Notes: a model not told the origin generated them from the sequence alone. 64,000 nt of DNA from an uncultured Caulobacter sp. (GCF_947036865.1 NZ_CAMQSF010000015.1:1-64000), one strand, 5' to 3'; numbered from the stretch's first letter, positions 30,646 through 40,685 are shown. Numbers and translations: made by a program.

Positions 30646-31095
30646 ATGTCGAACCGCTACGGCCTCGCGATCCGGGCCGCTCACCCGAGCGACGCCGAAG
30701 GCGTCGCGGCGCTGTTCGCCAGCGCGGGGGCGTCGGTCACGCGGGAAGCGATGGCCGCTCGTCTGGCCGCCAGCCTGGATCAGCCCGGCGCGCTGCTCCT
30801 GGCCGACGAGTGGGGACCGCCCGCCGGCCTGATCGCGGCGCATTGGCGCTCGGTTCTCACCGCCGATCTGAAGCAGGGAACGATCTCGACCCTGCTGGTG
30901 GCCCCCGAACGGCGCCGCAACGGCATCGCGCGGCTGCTGCTCAAGGCCGCCTCGCAGGCGGCGCGGACGGCGGGCTGCGGCGAACTCTCCCTCGACGTCC
31001 CACCCGAGGCCAGTGATCTGCGCGCCTTCTGCGAGGCGACCGGCTTCGCGCCAGCCGGAGCCCGCTTCGTCCGCGCCCTGCGCAAGCGCGGCTGA
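30646..31095 (+). CDS. GNAT family N-acetyltransferase
   Basis: IRAAHPSDAEGVAALF, TLLVAPERRRNGIARLLLKAA. Confidence 0.85.
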   Translation: MSNRYGLAIRAAHPSDAEGVAALFASAGASVTREAMAARLAASLDQPGALLLADEWGPPAGLIAAHWRSVLTADLKQGTISTLLVAPERRRNGIARLLLKAASQAARTAGCGELSLDVPPEASDLRAFCEATGFAPAGARFVRALRKRG

Positions 31096-31213
31096 GGCCT
31101 AGACGCGTTCTGGAGGCGCCGGGCGCCTGGCGTCGCGGCAAGCCAGGCCGTTGACCGCCGAACGCCGGTCTGTCTATTGACGCTGCGGACGCGGCCTTCC
31201 AGTCGCTTTCCGG

Positions 31214-32881
31214 ATGGGTGGGGCGAACGTGACCAACAGTGCGGTGAAGTCGCCCTCGACGGTGGCGCGGCGCCTTCTTTTCATGGCCCTGACCCTGGCC
31301 GCCCCCGCCATTCTGCTCATGGCGGCGTTGGTCGCCGTGCAGTTTTCCGAAGGCCAGCGCCGCTTCGCCACCCAGTTGACGGCCATGACCCGGGCCCTGT
31401 CGCTGGCCACCGACCGTCAGATCGGCCAGGGCCAGAGCATCCTGCAAGGCCTTTCGGTGTCCCCAGCCCTGGCCCAGGGCGACATCGAGACGTTCGAGCA
31501 GCAGGCCCGCGAGGCCGTCAAGGGGCGCGACGCCTGGATCGTGCTGATGAGCCAGCATCGGCAGTTGCTCAATACCCGCATCCCCGACGGACAGCCGCTG
31601 CCGGCGACGAACCTGCCCGACTCCGACTGGGCCGACATGAGCAGCGGCCGCACCACCGTGTCAGACCTGATCCCCCGGCCCGGCGGCCTGGGACCGATCG
31701 TCGGCTTCGACCTGCCGGTGCTGGTCAACGGCAAGCTCTACGTGCTGGGCTACATCCAGTCGCCAGAGGCCTTCCACGCCCTGATGGCCGCGCAAGGTTT
31801 CCCTAGCACCTGGACGGCCAGCATCGTCGATCGCAACGGCGCCCTGGTGGCCCGCTCGCGCGATCAAGAGGCGATGATGGGCAAGCACGCCAGCCCCGAC
31901 ATGCGCGAGGCCATGTCCCGGGCGGCCGAGGGGGTCGTCTACACCCACACCCTGGATGGCATCGAAACCCTGTCGGCCTTCAGCCGGTCGCAGAAGTCGC
32001 GCTGGACCTTCATCGTGGGCGTGCCGCGGGACGAGCTCTATCGGGCGGTATTGGGATCTCTGTGGCCGGCCCTGGCCGGCGCGGCCCTGCTCGTCGCCCT
32101 GGGCGTGACGGCCGCCCTCGCCTTCGCGCGGCCGATCTCCCGGGACGTGCGCGGCCTGGTCGGCGAGGCCGAGGCGCTCGCCGCTGGACGCCCGTTGGAA
32201 CCCGCCGCCTCGCACCTGCAGGAAATCGCCGAGGTGCGCGGCTCGCTGCGGGCCGCCGCCGACATTCTCAGGGCGCGGGACGAGGAAGCGCGGCGCGCCG
32301 CCGAGCGCCAGCAGCTGATGATCAACGAGCTGAACCACCGGGTGAAGAACACGCTGGTCGTCGTCCAGTCGCTGGCGCGACACAGCCTGCGTAGCGGCGG
32401 CGACTGGGGCCTTTCGCAGTTCAACGAGCGGATCTTCGCCCTGGCCAGCGCCCACGACCTGCTGACGCGCCGAAACTGGGAAGGCGCCGATCTGGGCGAG
32501 TTGCTCGCCGAGGCGCTGCAACCCTACGCCAGCCAGGTGAAGCTGGAGGGGCCGCCGGTGCCGTTGTCGCCCAACGCCGCGGTGGCCCTGACGATGATCT
32601 TCCACGAGCTGGGCACTAACGCCTCGAAATACGGGGCGCTGTCCACCGACGCCGGTCGCGTCACGGTGTCCTGGAGCTTGGGCGCCGGCGCCCTTCTGAC
32701 CATCGAATGGCGCGAGCGCGGCGGCCCGCGGGTCACGCCGCCGGCCACCAGCGGCTTCGGCTCGCGCTTGATCGCCGCCAGCCTGCGGGGCGATCTCGCC
32801 GGCTCGGCGACCTTCGACTACGCGCCCGAGGGCCTGACCTGCGTGCTCAGCATCATCGCCCCCGCGCGCGGCGCCGCCTGA
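31214..32881 (+). CDS. Membrane sensor histidine kinase, HWE/HisKA_2-like
   Basis: Two TM segments around an extracytoplasmic sensor; ELNHRVKNTLVVVQSLARHSLR, RRNWEGADLGELL, FHELGTNASKYGALS. Confidence 0.9.
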   Translation: MGGANVTNSAVKSPSTVARRLLFMALTLAAPAILLMAALVAVQFSEGQRRFATQLTAMTRALSLATDRQIGQGQSILQGLSVSPALAQGDIETFEQQAREAVKGRDAWIVLMSQHRQLLNTRIPDGQPLPATNLPDSDWADMSSGRTTVSDLIPRPGGLGPIVGFDLPVLVNGKLYVLGYIQSPEAFHALMAAQGFPSTWTASIVDRNGALVARSRDQEAMMGKHASPDMREAMSRAAEGVVYTHTLDGIETLSAFSRSQKSRWTFIVGVPRDELYRAVLGSLWPALAGAALLVALGVTAALAFARPISRDVRGLVGEAEALAAGRPLEPAASHLQEIAEVRGSLRAAADILRARDEEARRAAERQQLMINELNHRVKNTLVVVQSLARHSLRSGGDWGLSQFNERIFALASAHDLLTRRNWEGADLGELLAEALQPYASQVKLEGPPVPLSPNAAVALTMIFHELGTNASKYGALSTDAGRVTVSWSLGAGALLTIEWRERGGPRVTPPATSGFGSRLIAASLRGDLAGSATFDYAPEGLTCVLSIIAPARGAA

Positions 32882-32975
32882 GCCGGCAAGGCAAGACCGA
32901 TCGTCGCAGCGCCCTCTTGTCGCCTTGGCCTGGCCATGGTCGATCTGCAATAGCTCCCCGCCAGTCGTAGGGGAT

Positions 32976-33098
32976 ATGACGATGACTCTGACCTTCCTGA
33001 TCGGGGCCGTTCTGGGCTCGGGCCTGTTCATCACGTTCGGCCGCGCGCCGGCCGAGAAGCTGATCACTCTGGTCCAAGAGCGAATTCGCGGGAACTAA
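32976..33098 (+). CDS. Small (40 aa) putative membrane protein, absent from the ORF track
   Basis: Translates to MTMTLTFLIGAVLGSGLFITFGRAPAEKLITLVQERIRGN, preceded by purine-rich GTAGGGGAT. Confidence 0.5.
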   Translation: MTMTLTFLIGAVLGSGLFITFGRAPAEKLITLVQERIRGN

Positions 33099-33163
33099 CG
33101 GCAGCGTTCAGGCCTTGATTGGGCAGGTCGCGCAGGGCGACCACCGCTCATGGAGTCCTTACG

Positions 33164-33421
33164 ATGTCCATTCTCGCCTGGCTTCTTCTGGGCCTGATCG
33201 CCGGCTTCATCGCCAGCAAACTCGTCAACCGCACCGGCAGCGGCGTCCTGCTGGATATCGTGCTCGGCATCGTCGGCGCCTTCGTCGGCGGCTGGCTGTT
33301 CAACCAGTTCGGCAACAGCGGCGTCTCGGGCTTCAACCTGTACAGCCTGCTGGTCGCCACGGTCGGCGCCATCGTCATCCTGGCGCTGTACCACCTGATC
33401 TTCGGCCGCCGCGCGGTCTAG
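33164..33421 (+). CDS. GlsB/YeaQ/YmgE family stress-response membrane protein
   Basis: ILAWLLLGLIAGFIASKLVNRTGSGVLLDIVLGIVGAFVGGWLF. Confidence 0.9.
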   Translation: MSILAWLLLGLIAGFIASKLVNRTGSGVLLDIVLGIVGAFVGGWLFNQFGNSGVSGFNLYSLLVATVGAIVILALYHLIFGRRAV

Positions 33422-33493
33422 GAAAGCAGCGCCCAGCATCGCTTGGCGTCTCCGAAGCGCTCATCTCCTTCGCGGGGATGAGCGCTTTCAGGT

Positions 33494-34135
33494 TCAAATC
33501 TCTTCCTTCAGAAGATCGCCCACCAGATCCCCGATCCACGGGTTGCGCGCCCGCTTCAGCCGTTCGGCGTGATAGATGTGGGCCAGGTCCGCGTAAGCGC
33601 GGTCGAAATCATCATTCAGAATGACGTAGTCGAAGCGCTCCCAGTCGGCGACCTCGTCCTTGGCGCGGGACAGCCGGCGGTGGATGACCTCTTCGCTGTC
33701 CTGACTGCGCGCGTGCAGGCGTCGGCTCATCTCGGCCAGGGACGGCGGCAGGATGTAGACCAGCACGCTGTCTTCCCGCGCCTGGGCGTGGACCTTCATG
33801 GCGCCCTGGAAGTCGATGTCGAACAGGGCGCTGTCGCCGCGTTCCAGCGCCTGCATGATCGGCGGCTTGGGGCTGCCGTAGAAATTGCCGTAGACCTCGG
33901 CCCATTCGAGAAAGGCGTCGGCCTCGATCATCTCCTGGAAGCGGTCCTTGGTCACGAAGTGATAGTCGCGGCCGTCATGCTCACCGGGGCGCGGGTCGCG
34001 GGTCGTGGCGCTGATCGAGAGGTGCAGGTCGTTGTGGTCGGCCACCAGGCGACGGGTCAGGGACGTCTTGCCGACGCCCGAGGGCGCCACGACCATCAGC
34101 AGCAGGCCGCGCGTGGGGTGATGGGGCTTATTCAA
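33494..34135 (-). CDS. gmk: Guanylate kinase
   Basis: LLLMVVAPSGVGKTSLTRRLV, SISATTRDPRPGEHDGRDYHFVT. Confidence 0.97.
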   Translation of the reverse strand: MNKPHHPTRGLLLMVVAPSGVGKTSLTRRLVADHNDLHLSISATTRDPRPGEHDGRDYHFVTKDRFQEMIEADAFLEWAEVYGNFYGSPKPPIMQALERGDSALFDIDFQGAMKVHAQAREDSVLVYILPPSLAEMSRRLHARSQDSEEVIHRRLSRAKDEVADWERFDYVILNDDFDRAYADLAHIYHAERLKRARNPWIGDLVGDLLKEEI

Positions 34136-34994
34136 CGTTCTGAACCTGCTCGCGGAACTGCTCGATCACGGCCTTCAGCTCCAGACCGATCGCGGTCAGG
34201 GCGGTCAGGGCCGACTTCGAGCAGAGGGTATTGGATTCGCGCATGAACTCCTGGGACAGGAAGTCCAGCCTGCGGCCCGAGGCGCCCTCGCCCGCCAGCA
34301 GCGACCGTGCGGCGGCGACGTGGCTGGTCAGACGGTCGAGCTCCTCGCGGACATCGGCCTTGACCGCCTGGGCGGCGGCTTCCTGGACGACGCGCTCCTC
34401 GCCGGCGCCCTCGCCGACCAGCTCGGCCATGCGGCGGGCGAAGCGCTCCTTAAGCACGGCGGGCTGGCCGGCGGCCTCGCGCTCGGCGTCGGCCGTCAGG
34501 TCCGCGATACGGCCGACGAGGCCGTGCAGCACCGGATCGAGCGCCGCGCCCTCCTCCAGTCGCGCCGCCTTCAGCGCGTCGAGCGCCTGGACGATCGAGG
34601 CGGCCATCGCCGCCTCCACCGCCGCGCGGGTCTCGGCGTCATCCTCGTCCTCGCGGGCTTCGATCACGCCCTTCAGGGCCAACAGACCGTCGAGACTGGG
34701 CTTGGCGACCATGCCGGTGGCGACATAGGGGCCGCCGGCGGTCAGATAACGTTCGAGCACGGCGATATTGACCCGGGTTTCGCCCGAGACCTCGGCGCGC
34801 TTGGCCTGCAGGTTGATCGTCAGCTGGCCGCGCTGGAAGCGGGCCTGGGCGCCGTCGCGCGCGACGCGCTCCAAGCTCTCGAAGCCGGGAGGGCCGCGAA
34901 AGCGGGCCTCGAGGTTGCGGCCGTTGACGCTGCGCGCCTCGACCGCCCAGGTCCAGGCGCCGTGCGCGCCCTCGGCCCGGGAAAAGCCCGTCAT
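34128..34994 (-). CDS. yicC: YicC family endoribonuclease
   Basis: MTGFSRAEGAHGAWTWAVEARSVNGRNLEARFR, RLDFLSQEFMRESNTLCSKS. Confidence 0.92.
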   Translation of the reverse strand: MTGFSRAEGAHGAWTWAVEARSVNGRNLEARFRGPPGFESLERVARDGAQARFQRGQLTINLQAKRAEVSGETRVNIAVLERYLTAGGPYVATGMVAKPSLDGLLALKGVIEAREDEDDAETRAAVEAAMAASIVQALDALKAARLEEGAALDPVLHGLVGRIADLTADAEREAAGQPAVLKERFARRMAELVGEGAGEERVVQEAAAQAVKADVREELDRLTSHVAAARSLLAGEGASGRRLDFLSQEFMRESNTLCSKSALTALTAIGLELKAVIEQFREQVQNVE

Positions 34995-35013
34995 CCCCGA
35001 CAGCGGCACGGGC

Positions 35014-36117
35014 TCAGCCCCCGGCCAGCGGCTTGGCGGCGGGCGGCGCGGGGACCACCGGCGCGCCGGCGCCGGCGCGGTCGCGCTCGATCTGCCGCCA
35101 CTTGGCGACATTGGCGTTGTGCTGCTCCAGCGTCGCGGCGAAGACGTGACCGCCGGTGCCGTCGGCGACGAAATAGAGGTCGTCGGTCTTGTCCGGGTTC
35201 AGCACCGCCGCCAGGGCCGCGCGGCCGGGATTGGCGATCGGGGTCGGGGGCAGACCCGAGATCAGGTAGGTGTTGTACGGCGTCGGGCGCTGCAGCTCCG
35301 ACAGGCGGATGCCGCGTCCCAGCGGGCGCCCGCGCGAGATGCCGTAGATGATCGTCGGGTCCGAGCCCAGCCGCATGCCGGTGCGCAGGCGGTTGATGAA
35401 CACCGAGGCCACGTGCGGACGCTCGTTGGCCTTGCCGGTCTCCTTCTCGACGATCGAGGCCAGGGTGACGGCCTCTTCCTTGGTGTTGAACGGCAGACCC
35501 GACTGGCGATGGGCCCACAGCTGATTCAGCAGCTTGTCGCGGTCGTCCATCATGCGCTGCAGGACGGCGGCGCGGTCCTCGCCGCGCTGGACCTCGTAGG
35601 TCTCGGGCAGGATGGCCCCCTCGGGCGGCGTGGCGGCGCTGCCGGTCAGGACGTCGGACTTGTTCAGGATGTCCATGACCATGTCCGAGGTCAGGCCCTC
35701 GGGCACGGTGATCCAGTGGCGCACGATGCGGCCGTGGCGGATGGCGTCCAGCACGGCGGCCATCGAAGCGCGCGACTTGAATTCGTACTCGCCCGCCTTG
35801 AGGCCCCGCGCGGCGCCGGTCAGCTTGGCGGCGGTCATGAAGACCGACGACGAGCGGATCACGCCGCCTCGCTGGAGGCTGGCGGCGATCTCGGGCAGGC
35901 TGGCGCCCTTGCGCAGAACCACGGTGGTCTTGTCGCCGTCCTTGGCGGCCGGACCGGGGCCGTTATAGACGAAGGCCGCGCCCAGGACGGCGACCACGCC
36001 CACCACGACCAGGGTCAGGGCGGCGCCGAACAAGGCGCGGAACAGCCGTCGTCCCAGGGACGCGGTCTCGCGACGGGCCGCCCGGGGACGGCGAGAGGGC
36101 GACGGCTTCTTGCTCAC
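35014..36117 (-). CDS. mltG: Endolytic transglycosylase MltG
   Basis: N-terminal TM; LTLASIVEKETG-like region, ASVFINRLRTGMRLGSDPTIIYGI, PYNTYLISGLPPTPIANPG. Confidence 0.95.
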   Translation of the reverse strand: MSKKPSPSRRPRAARRETASLGRRLFRALFGAALTLVVVGVVAVLGAAFVYNGPGPAAKDGDKTTVVLRKGASLPEIAASLQRGGVIRSSSVFMTAAKLTGAARGLKAGEYEFKSRASMAAVLDAIRHGRIVRHWITVPEGLTSDMVMDILNKSDVLTGSAATPPEGAILPETYEVQRGEDRAAVLQRMMDDRDKLLNQLWAHRQSGLPFNTKEEAVTLASIVEKETGKANERPHVASVFINRLRTGMRLGSDPTIIYGISRGRPLGRGIRLSELQRPTPYNTYLISGLPPTPIANPGRAALAAVLNPDKTDDLYFVADGTGGHVFAATLEQHNANVAKWRQIERDRAGAGAPVVPAPPAAKPLAGG

Positions 36118-37394
36118 GAGACCTTCTTGAACACGACCGAGGCGTTGGTGCCGCCGAAGCCGAAGCTGTTGGACACCGCCACGTCGATCTTCATCGGCAC
36201 GGCCTTGTGCGGAGCCAGGTTCATGGCGACCTCGACGTCGGGATTGTCGAGATTGATGGTCGGCGGGGCGATCTGGTCGCGGATGGCGAGGATCGAGAAC
36301 GCGGCCTCGATCGCGCCGGCCGCGCCCAGCAGGTGGCCGGTCATCGACTTGGTCGAGGACATGACGACATTCTTGGCGTGGTCGCCCAGGAAGCGTTCCA
36401 CGGCCTTGGCCTCGATGCCGTCGGCCATGGTCGAGGTCCCGTGGGCGTTGACATAGTCGATGTCGGACGGCTTGAGGCCCGCGTCGCGGACCGCCGCGGC
36501 CAGGGCCCGCGCGCCGCCCTCGCCGTCTTCCGACGGGGCGGTGATGTGATAGGCGTCGCCCGACAGGCCGTAGCCCACGACCTCGGCGTAGATCTTGGCC
36601 CCGCGCGCCTTGGCGTGCTCGTACTCCTCCAGCACCAGGACGCCGGCGCCCTCGCCCATCACGAAGCCGTCGCGGTCCTTGTCATAGGGACGCGAGGCCT
36701 TTTCGGGCGTGTCGTTGAAGGCGGTGGCTACGGCGCGGCAAGCCATGAAGCCGGCGATGCCGGTCTTGCAGACGGCGGCTTCGGCGCCGCCGGCCACCAT
36801 CACGTCGGCGTCGCCGTACTTGATCAGCCGCGCGGCGTCGCCGATGGCGTGGGCGCCGGTCGCGCAGGCGGTCACCACGGCGTGGTTCGGCCCCTTGAAG
36901 CCGTACTTGATCGACACCTGGCCCGAGATCAGGTTGATCAGGGCCGAGGAGATGAAGAACGGGCTGACGCGGCGCGGCCCCTTGGCCTCCAGCTCGAGGG
37001 CCGTGTCGGCGATGGTCGACAGGCCGCCGATGCCCGAGCCCATGATGACGCCCGTGCGCCACCGGTCCTCGTCGGTCTGGGGGACCCAGCCCGAATCCCT
37101 GACGGCCTCGTCGGCGGCGGCGACGCCATACAGGATGAAGTCGTCGACGCGCTTCTGGTCGCGCGGGCTCATGGTCTGGTCCGGATCGAAGCTGCCCTCG
37201 ACATCCGGACCGCCGCCGCCGCGGCCGTCGACGCGCGGCACCTCGCAGGCGACCTGGCAGGAATAGTCGGTCGGATCGAAGGCGGTGATGCGATTGGCGC
37301 CGGACTTGCCCGCCAGGATGTTCTTCCAGGTGATGTCAACGCCCTGGCCCAGAGGGGTCAGCAGGCCGATACCCGTGACGACGACTCTACGCAT
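36114..37394 (-). CDS. fabF: Beta-ketoacyl-ACP synthase II
   Basis: RRVVVTGIGLLTPLG, VVTACATGAHAIGDA, VNAHGTSTMADG, SNSFGFGGTNASVVF. Confidence 0.97.
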   Translation of the reverse strand: MRRVVVTGIGLLTPLGQGVDITWKNILAGKSGANRITAFDPTDYSCQVACEVPRVDGRGGGGPDVEGSFDPDQTMSPRDQKRVDDFILYGVAAADEAVRDSGWVPQTDEDRWRTGVIMGSGIGGLSTIADTALELEAKGPRRVSPFFISSALINLISGQVSIKYGFKGPNHAVVTACATGAHAIGDAARLIKYGDADVMVAGGAEAAVCKTGIAGFMACRAVATAFNDTPEKASRPYDKDRDGFVMGEGAGVLVLEEYEHAKARGAKIYAEVVGYGLSGDAYHITAPSEDGEGGARALAAAVRDAGLKPSDIDYVNAHGTSTMADGIEAKAVERFLGDHAKNVVMSSTKSMTGHLLGAAGAIEAAFSILAIRDQIAPPTINLDNPDVEVAMNLAPHKAVPMKIDVAVSNSFGFGGTNASVVFKKVS

Positions 37395-37561
37395 GGATCA
37401 CTCCCAACCTTCGATGCGGGACGCGGTACGTGGGCATTTCCCCGCGCCAGCGCCAGCCGCGAATCTTGGCCTCAAACGAAAACCGCCGCGCGCACGATGG
37501 CAAGAGCCCGTGCGGCGCGGCGGATAAGATCGGTTCGCCAATGGAGTGCGAACCGCGCCTC

Positions 37562-37798
37562 TTAGGCGGTCTTTTCCGTGATGAACTTCACGGCGTCGCC
37601 GACCGTCTGGATGTGCTCGGCGGCGTCGTCCGGGATTTCGATGTCGAATTCTTCTTCGAACGCCATCACCAGCTCGACGTTGTCGAGGCTGTCGGCGCCC
37701 AGGTCGTCGATGAAGGAAGCCTTCTCGGTGACCTTCTCGGGATCGGCATCCAGATGCTCGATGACGATCTTACGCACGCGCTCGAGAATGTCGGACAT
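37562..37798 (-). CDS. acpP: Acyl carrier protein
   Basis: [31 protein letters not shown]. Confidence 0.98.
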   Translation of the reverse strand: MSDILERVRKIVIEHLDADPEKVTEKASFIDDLGADSLDNVELVMAFEEEFDIEIPDDAAEHIQTVGDAVKFITEKTA

Positions 37799-37958
37799 TC
37801 TGTTCAGTCCCTCTTGATCAAATTCTTAAACCCGACGCCTCTCGCGGAGGTCGTCGATGGTTCGTCGGCCACCGCCTATCACGTTCTTTTTCGGGTGACC
37901 AGCGGCGCCGGAGCCCGCCGCCCGCCGGGTCGCCGGAGACCGGCGGCGAACCGCCGTT

Positions 37959-38822
37959 TCACAGGCGTTGAAAGACGTAATTGATGTATTGGCCGTCACG
38001 CTCGTCGGCAACAACGGCGAACCCGGTTCGCTCCGCCAAAACAAATGGGGAGCGGCCCAGCAGAAATACCGTGTGAAATCGGGTGTAGGCGAAGCAGTAG
38101 TCGTAGCAGGGCGAAGCGTGAGCCATCTTGCCGCCTGGCTTCAACAGCCAGTGAAACTGCTGGAACTGCGTGATCGGGTCGCGGAAATGCTCGATGACAT
38201 TGTTCGAGAACAGACCGTCGAACGCGCCGCCGGTCAGCGGCGGCCGCGAGGGATCGGGCTCCAGCGCGTGCGGCTCGTGTCCGGCGACGTCCCAGCCTTC
38301 GGCGCGCAGGGTCTCGAGCGTGCGATTCCATCCGCCGCCGGCCCCCCAGTCCAGATAGCGACCGGACTTCTCGGGCTCCAGGGACCGGAACGCGCGCAGC
38401 TCCCGGGCCGTGGAGTCGGCCTCGGAATAGCGTGAATAGAGCACCTGATAGTCGCGGCCGACGAAGGCCTCGCCCAGATCCAGATACTTCTGGGGTCCGA
38501 AGACGCAGTCGCAGTCGGGACAGACGTACCGTTCGAGCCTGCCGCCGCCGAACAGGCAGTGATCGACGCGAACCTCGAAGGCGTCCCGTCGGCCCTGACG
38601 GCCGCAGACGATGCAGGCGAGGACCCGCTCGGGGAGGATCGCCTCGTAGGCGGCGTCGAGCGCGGTCCAGAAGGCTTCCGTGAAATAGCGCTCGGTCATG
38701 ACGACCTGCGCTTCCAGTTTCTCGAGCCGCGCGGCCAGGGCGCGGGTCTCTTGAGCGACCGCATCCTCCGCCCGCGCGGTCTCGCGGGCGGATCGTCCAA
38801 ACCAAGGCACCACAGACGGCAT
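37959..38822 (-). CDS. Class I SAM-dependent methyltransferase with Cys-rich zinc-ribbon-like module
   Basis: N-terminal coiled-coil, CIVCG...CPDCDC, YLDWGAGGGWNRTLETLRAEGWDVAGHEP, DGLFSNNVIEHFRDP. Confidence 0.8.
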   Translation of the reverse strand: MPSVVPWFGRSARETARAEDAVAQETRALAARLEKLEAQVVMTERYFTEAFWTALDAAYEAILPERVLACIVCGRQGRRDAFEVRVDHCLFGGGRLERYVCPDCDCVFGPQKYLDLGEAFVGRDYQVLYSRYSEADSTARELRAFRSLEPEKSGRYLDWGAGGGWNRTLETLRAEGWDVAGHEPHALEPDPSRPPLTGGAFDGLFSNNVIEHFRDPITQFQQFHWLLKPGGKMAHASPCYDYCFAYTRFHTVFLLGRSPFVLAERTGFAVVADERDGQYINYVFQRL

Positions 38823-38864
38823 TCGGCGCTCCAGAAGGCGCGCCGCGCGATCCGTGCGCCCGGG

Positions 38865-39605
38865 TCAGATCATGGCCATGCCGCCATTGACGTGCAAGGT
38901 CTGGCCCGTGACATAGCCGGCCTGGTCGCTGGCGAGATAGACGCAGGCGGCGGCGATGTCTGCGCCCTCGCCCAGCTTGCCGGCGGGAATGGTCGACAGG
39001 ATGCCGGCCTTCTGCTGCTCGTTCAGGGCGTCGGTCATCGGGCTAGCGATGAAGCCCGGCGCGACGCAGTTGACCGTGACGCCGCGGCTGGCCAGCTCTT
39101 GAGCCAAGGCCTTGGAAAAGCCGATCATGCCGGCCTTCGAGGCGGCATAGTTGGTCTGGCCCGGATTGCCGGTGACGCCGACCACCGACGTGATGCCGAT
39201 GATGCGCCCGGCGCGGCGCTTCATCATGCCCTTGGCGGCGGCGCGGGCCAGGCGGAAATAACCTTCCAGATTGACCTTGATCACCGTCTCCCAGTCCTCG
39301 TCCTTCATGCGGACGATCAGGCCGTCGCGGGTGACCCCGGCATTGGCGATGACGATGTCCAGCGGCGCGCCGGCGGCTTCCTCGGCCTTGGCGACCAGGC
39401 CGTCGACCTGCTCGGCGTCCGAGAGATTGGCCACGACGGTCGAGGCGCGTTCGCCGAGTTCGGCCTTCAGCTCGGCCAGGGCGGCTTCGCGGGTGCCCGA
39501 GAGGACCACGTGGGCGCCCTGGGCGTGCAAGGCGCGGGCGATGGCGCCGCCGATACCGCCGGTGGCGCCGGTGACGAGGGCGGTCTTGCCGGTGAGGTCG
39601 AACAT
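38865..39605 (-). CDS. fabG: 3-oxoacyl-ACP reductase
   Basis: KTALVTGATGGIGGAIARAL, YAASKAGMIGFSKALAQELASRGVTVNCVAPGF. Confidence 0.96.
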   Translation of the reverse strand: MFDLTGKTALVTGATGGIGGAIARALHAQGAHVVLSGTREAALAELKAELGERASTVVANLSDAEQVDGLVAKAEEAAGAPLDIVIANAGVTRDGLIVRMKDEDWETVIKVNLEGYFRLARAAAKGMMKRRAGRIIGITSVVGVTGNPGQTNYAASKAGMIGFSKALAQELASRGVTVNCVAPGFIASPMTDALNEQQKAGILSTIPAGKLGEGADIAAACVYLASDQAGYVTGQTLHVNGGMAMI

Positions 39606-39641
39606 TCCGAGATCTCCATTTCGGAGGAAGGTGGGTGAAAT

Positions 39642-39726
39642 CCTCGTCCTTCGACAAGCTCAGGATGAGGCTTTCGGACGAGCCGCCGGGCCATGGCCCT
39701 CACCCTGAGCCTGTCGAAGGGCGAGG
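39642..39726. repeat. Inverted repeat CCTCGTCCTTCGACAAGCTCAGGATGAGG in the fabD-fabG gap
   Basis: Left arm 39642-39670, right arm CCCTCACCCTGAGCCTGTCGAAGGGCGAGG to 39726; same family as 11602-11682. Confidence 0.88.
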
Positions 39727-39740
39727 GCGTCGCGCGACGT

Positions 39741-40685
39741 CTACAGCGACTTGGCGAACGCTTCGAGGTCGGCGGGCGTGTTCAGCGGAACCGCCTCGGC
39801 GTCGGGCGCGATGCGCTTGGCCATGCCCGACAGCACCTTGCCGGCGCCGGCCTCGGCGAAGCGGGTGACGCCGCCCTCGCCGGCCAGCCAGGCCATGCTC
39901 TCGCGCCAGCGGACGCGGCCGGTGACCTGCTCGACCAGCAGCTCGCGGATGACGTCCGGGTCATGGACCGGCGCGGCGGTGACATTGGCGACCAGCGGGG
40001 CGCGCGGGGCGACGATCGTAGTCTTGGCCAGGGCTTCCGCCATCTCGTCGGCGGCCGGCCGCATCAGCGGGCAGTGGAAGGGGGCCGAAACGTTCAGCGG
40101 GATGGCCCGCGCGCCCAGTTCCTTGGCCTTCTCGATGGCCTTGTCGACGGCGGCCTTGGCGCCGGAGATCACGACATTGCCGTTGTTGTTGTCGTTGGCG
40201 ACGACGCAGACCCCGACCTCCGAGCCCGCCTGGGCGGCGGCTTCGGCCAGGGCCAGATCGGTCTTGGGGCCGATCAGCGAGGCCATGGCCCCCTCGCCCA
40301 CCGGCACGGCGCGCTGCATGGCCTGGCCGCGCAGCTTCAGCAGGCGCGCGGTGTCCGACAGGCTGAGGGCGCCGGCGGCGGCCAGGGCCGAATATTCGCC
40401 CAGCGAGTGGCCCGCGACGAAGGCGGCCTTGTCGATCCCGACGCCGAACTCCTTTTCGAGCGTGCGGGTCACGGCCAGGCTGACGGCCATCAGGGCCGGC
40501 TGGGCGTTCTCGGTCAGGGTGAGGTCGCCTTCGGGACCGTCCTTCATCAGGGCGAACAGCTTCTGACCCAGGGCGTCGTCGACCTCCTGGAAGACCTCGC
40601 GCGCCGCGCCGAACGCCTCGGCCAGATCGACGCCCATGCCGACCGCCTGGCTGCCCTGTCCGGGGAAAATGAAGGCGATGCTCAT
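39741..40685 (-). CDS. fabD: Malonyl-CoA:ACP transacylase
   Basis: MSIAFIFPGQGSQAVGMG, FVAGHSLGEYSALAAAG. Confidence 0.96.
   Translation of the reverse strand: MSIAFIFPGQGSQAVGMGVDLAEAFGAAREVFQEVDDALGQKLFALMKDGPEGDLTLTENAQPALMAVSLAVTRTLEKEFGVGIDKAAFVAGHSLGEYSALAAAGALSLSDTARLLKLRGQAMQRAVPVGEGAMASLIGPKTDLALAEAAAQAGSEVGVCVVANDNNNGNVVISGAKAAVDKAIEKAKELGARAIPLNVSAPFHCPLMRPAADEMAEALAKTTIVAPRAPLVANVTAAPVHDPDVIRELLVEQVTGRVRWRESMAWLAGEGGVTRFAEAGAGKVLSGMAKRIAPDAEAVPLNTPADLEAFAKSL

Noticed and set aside
32061-32881. Strict HWE-kinase subfamily label
   Set aside because: Sequence reads NWE rather than HWE after the H-box region, so only HWE/HisKA_2-like is claimed.
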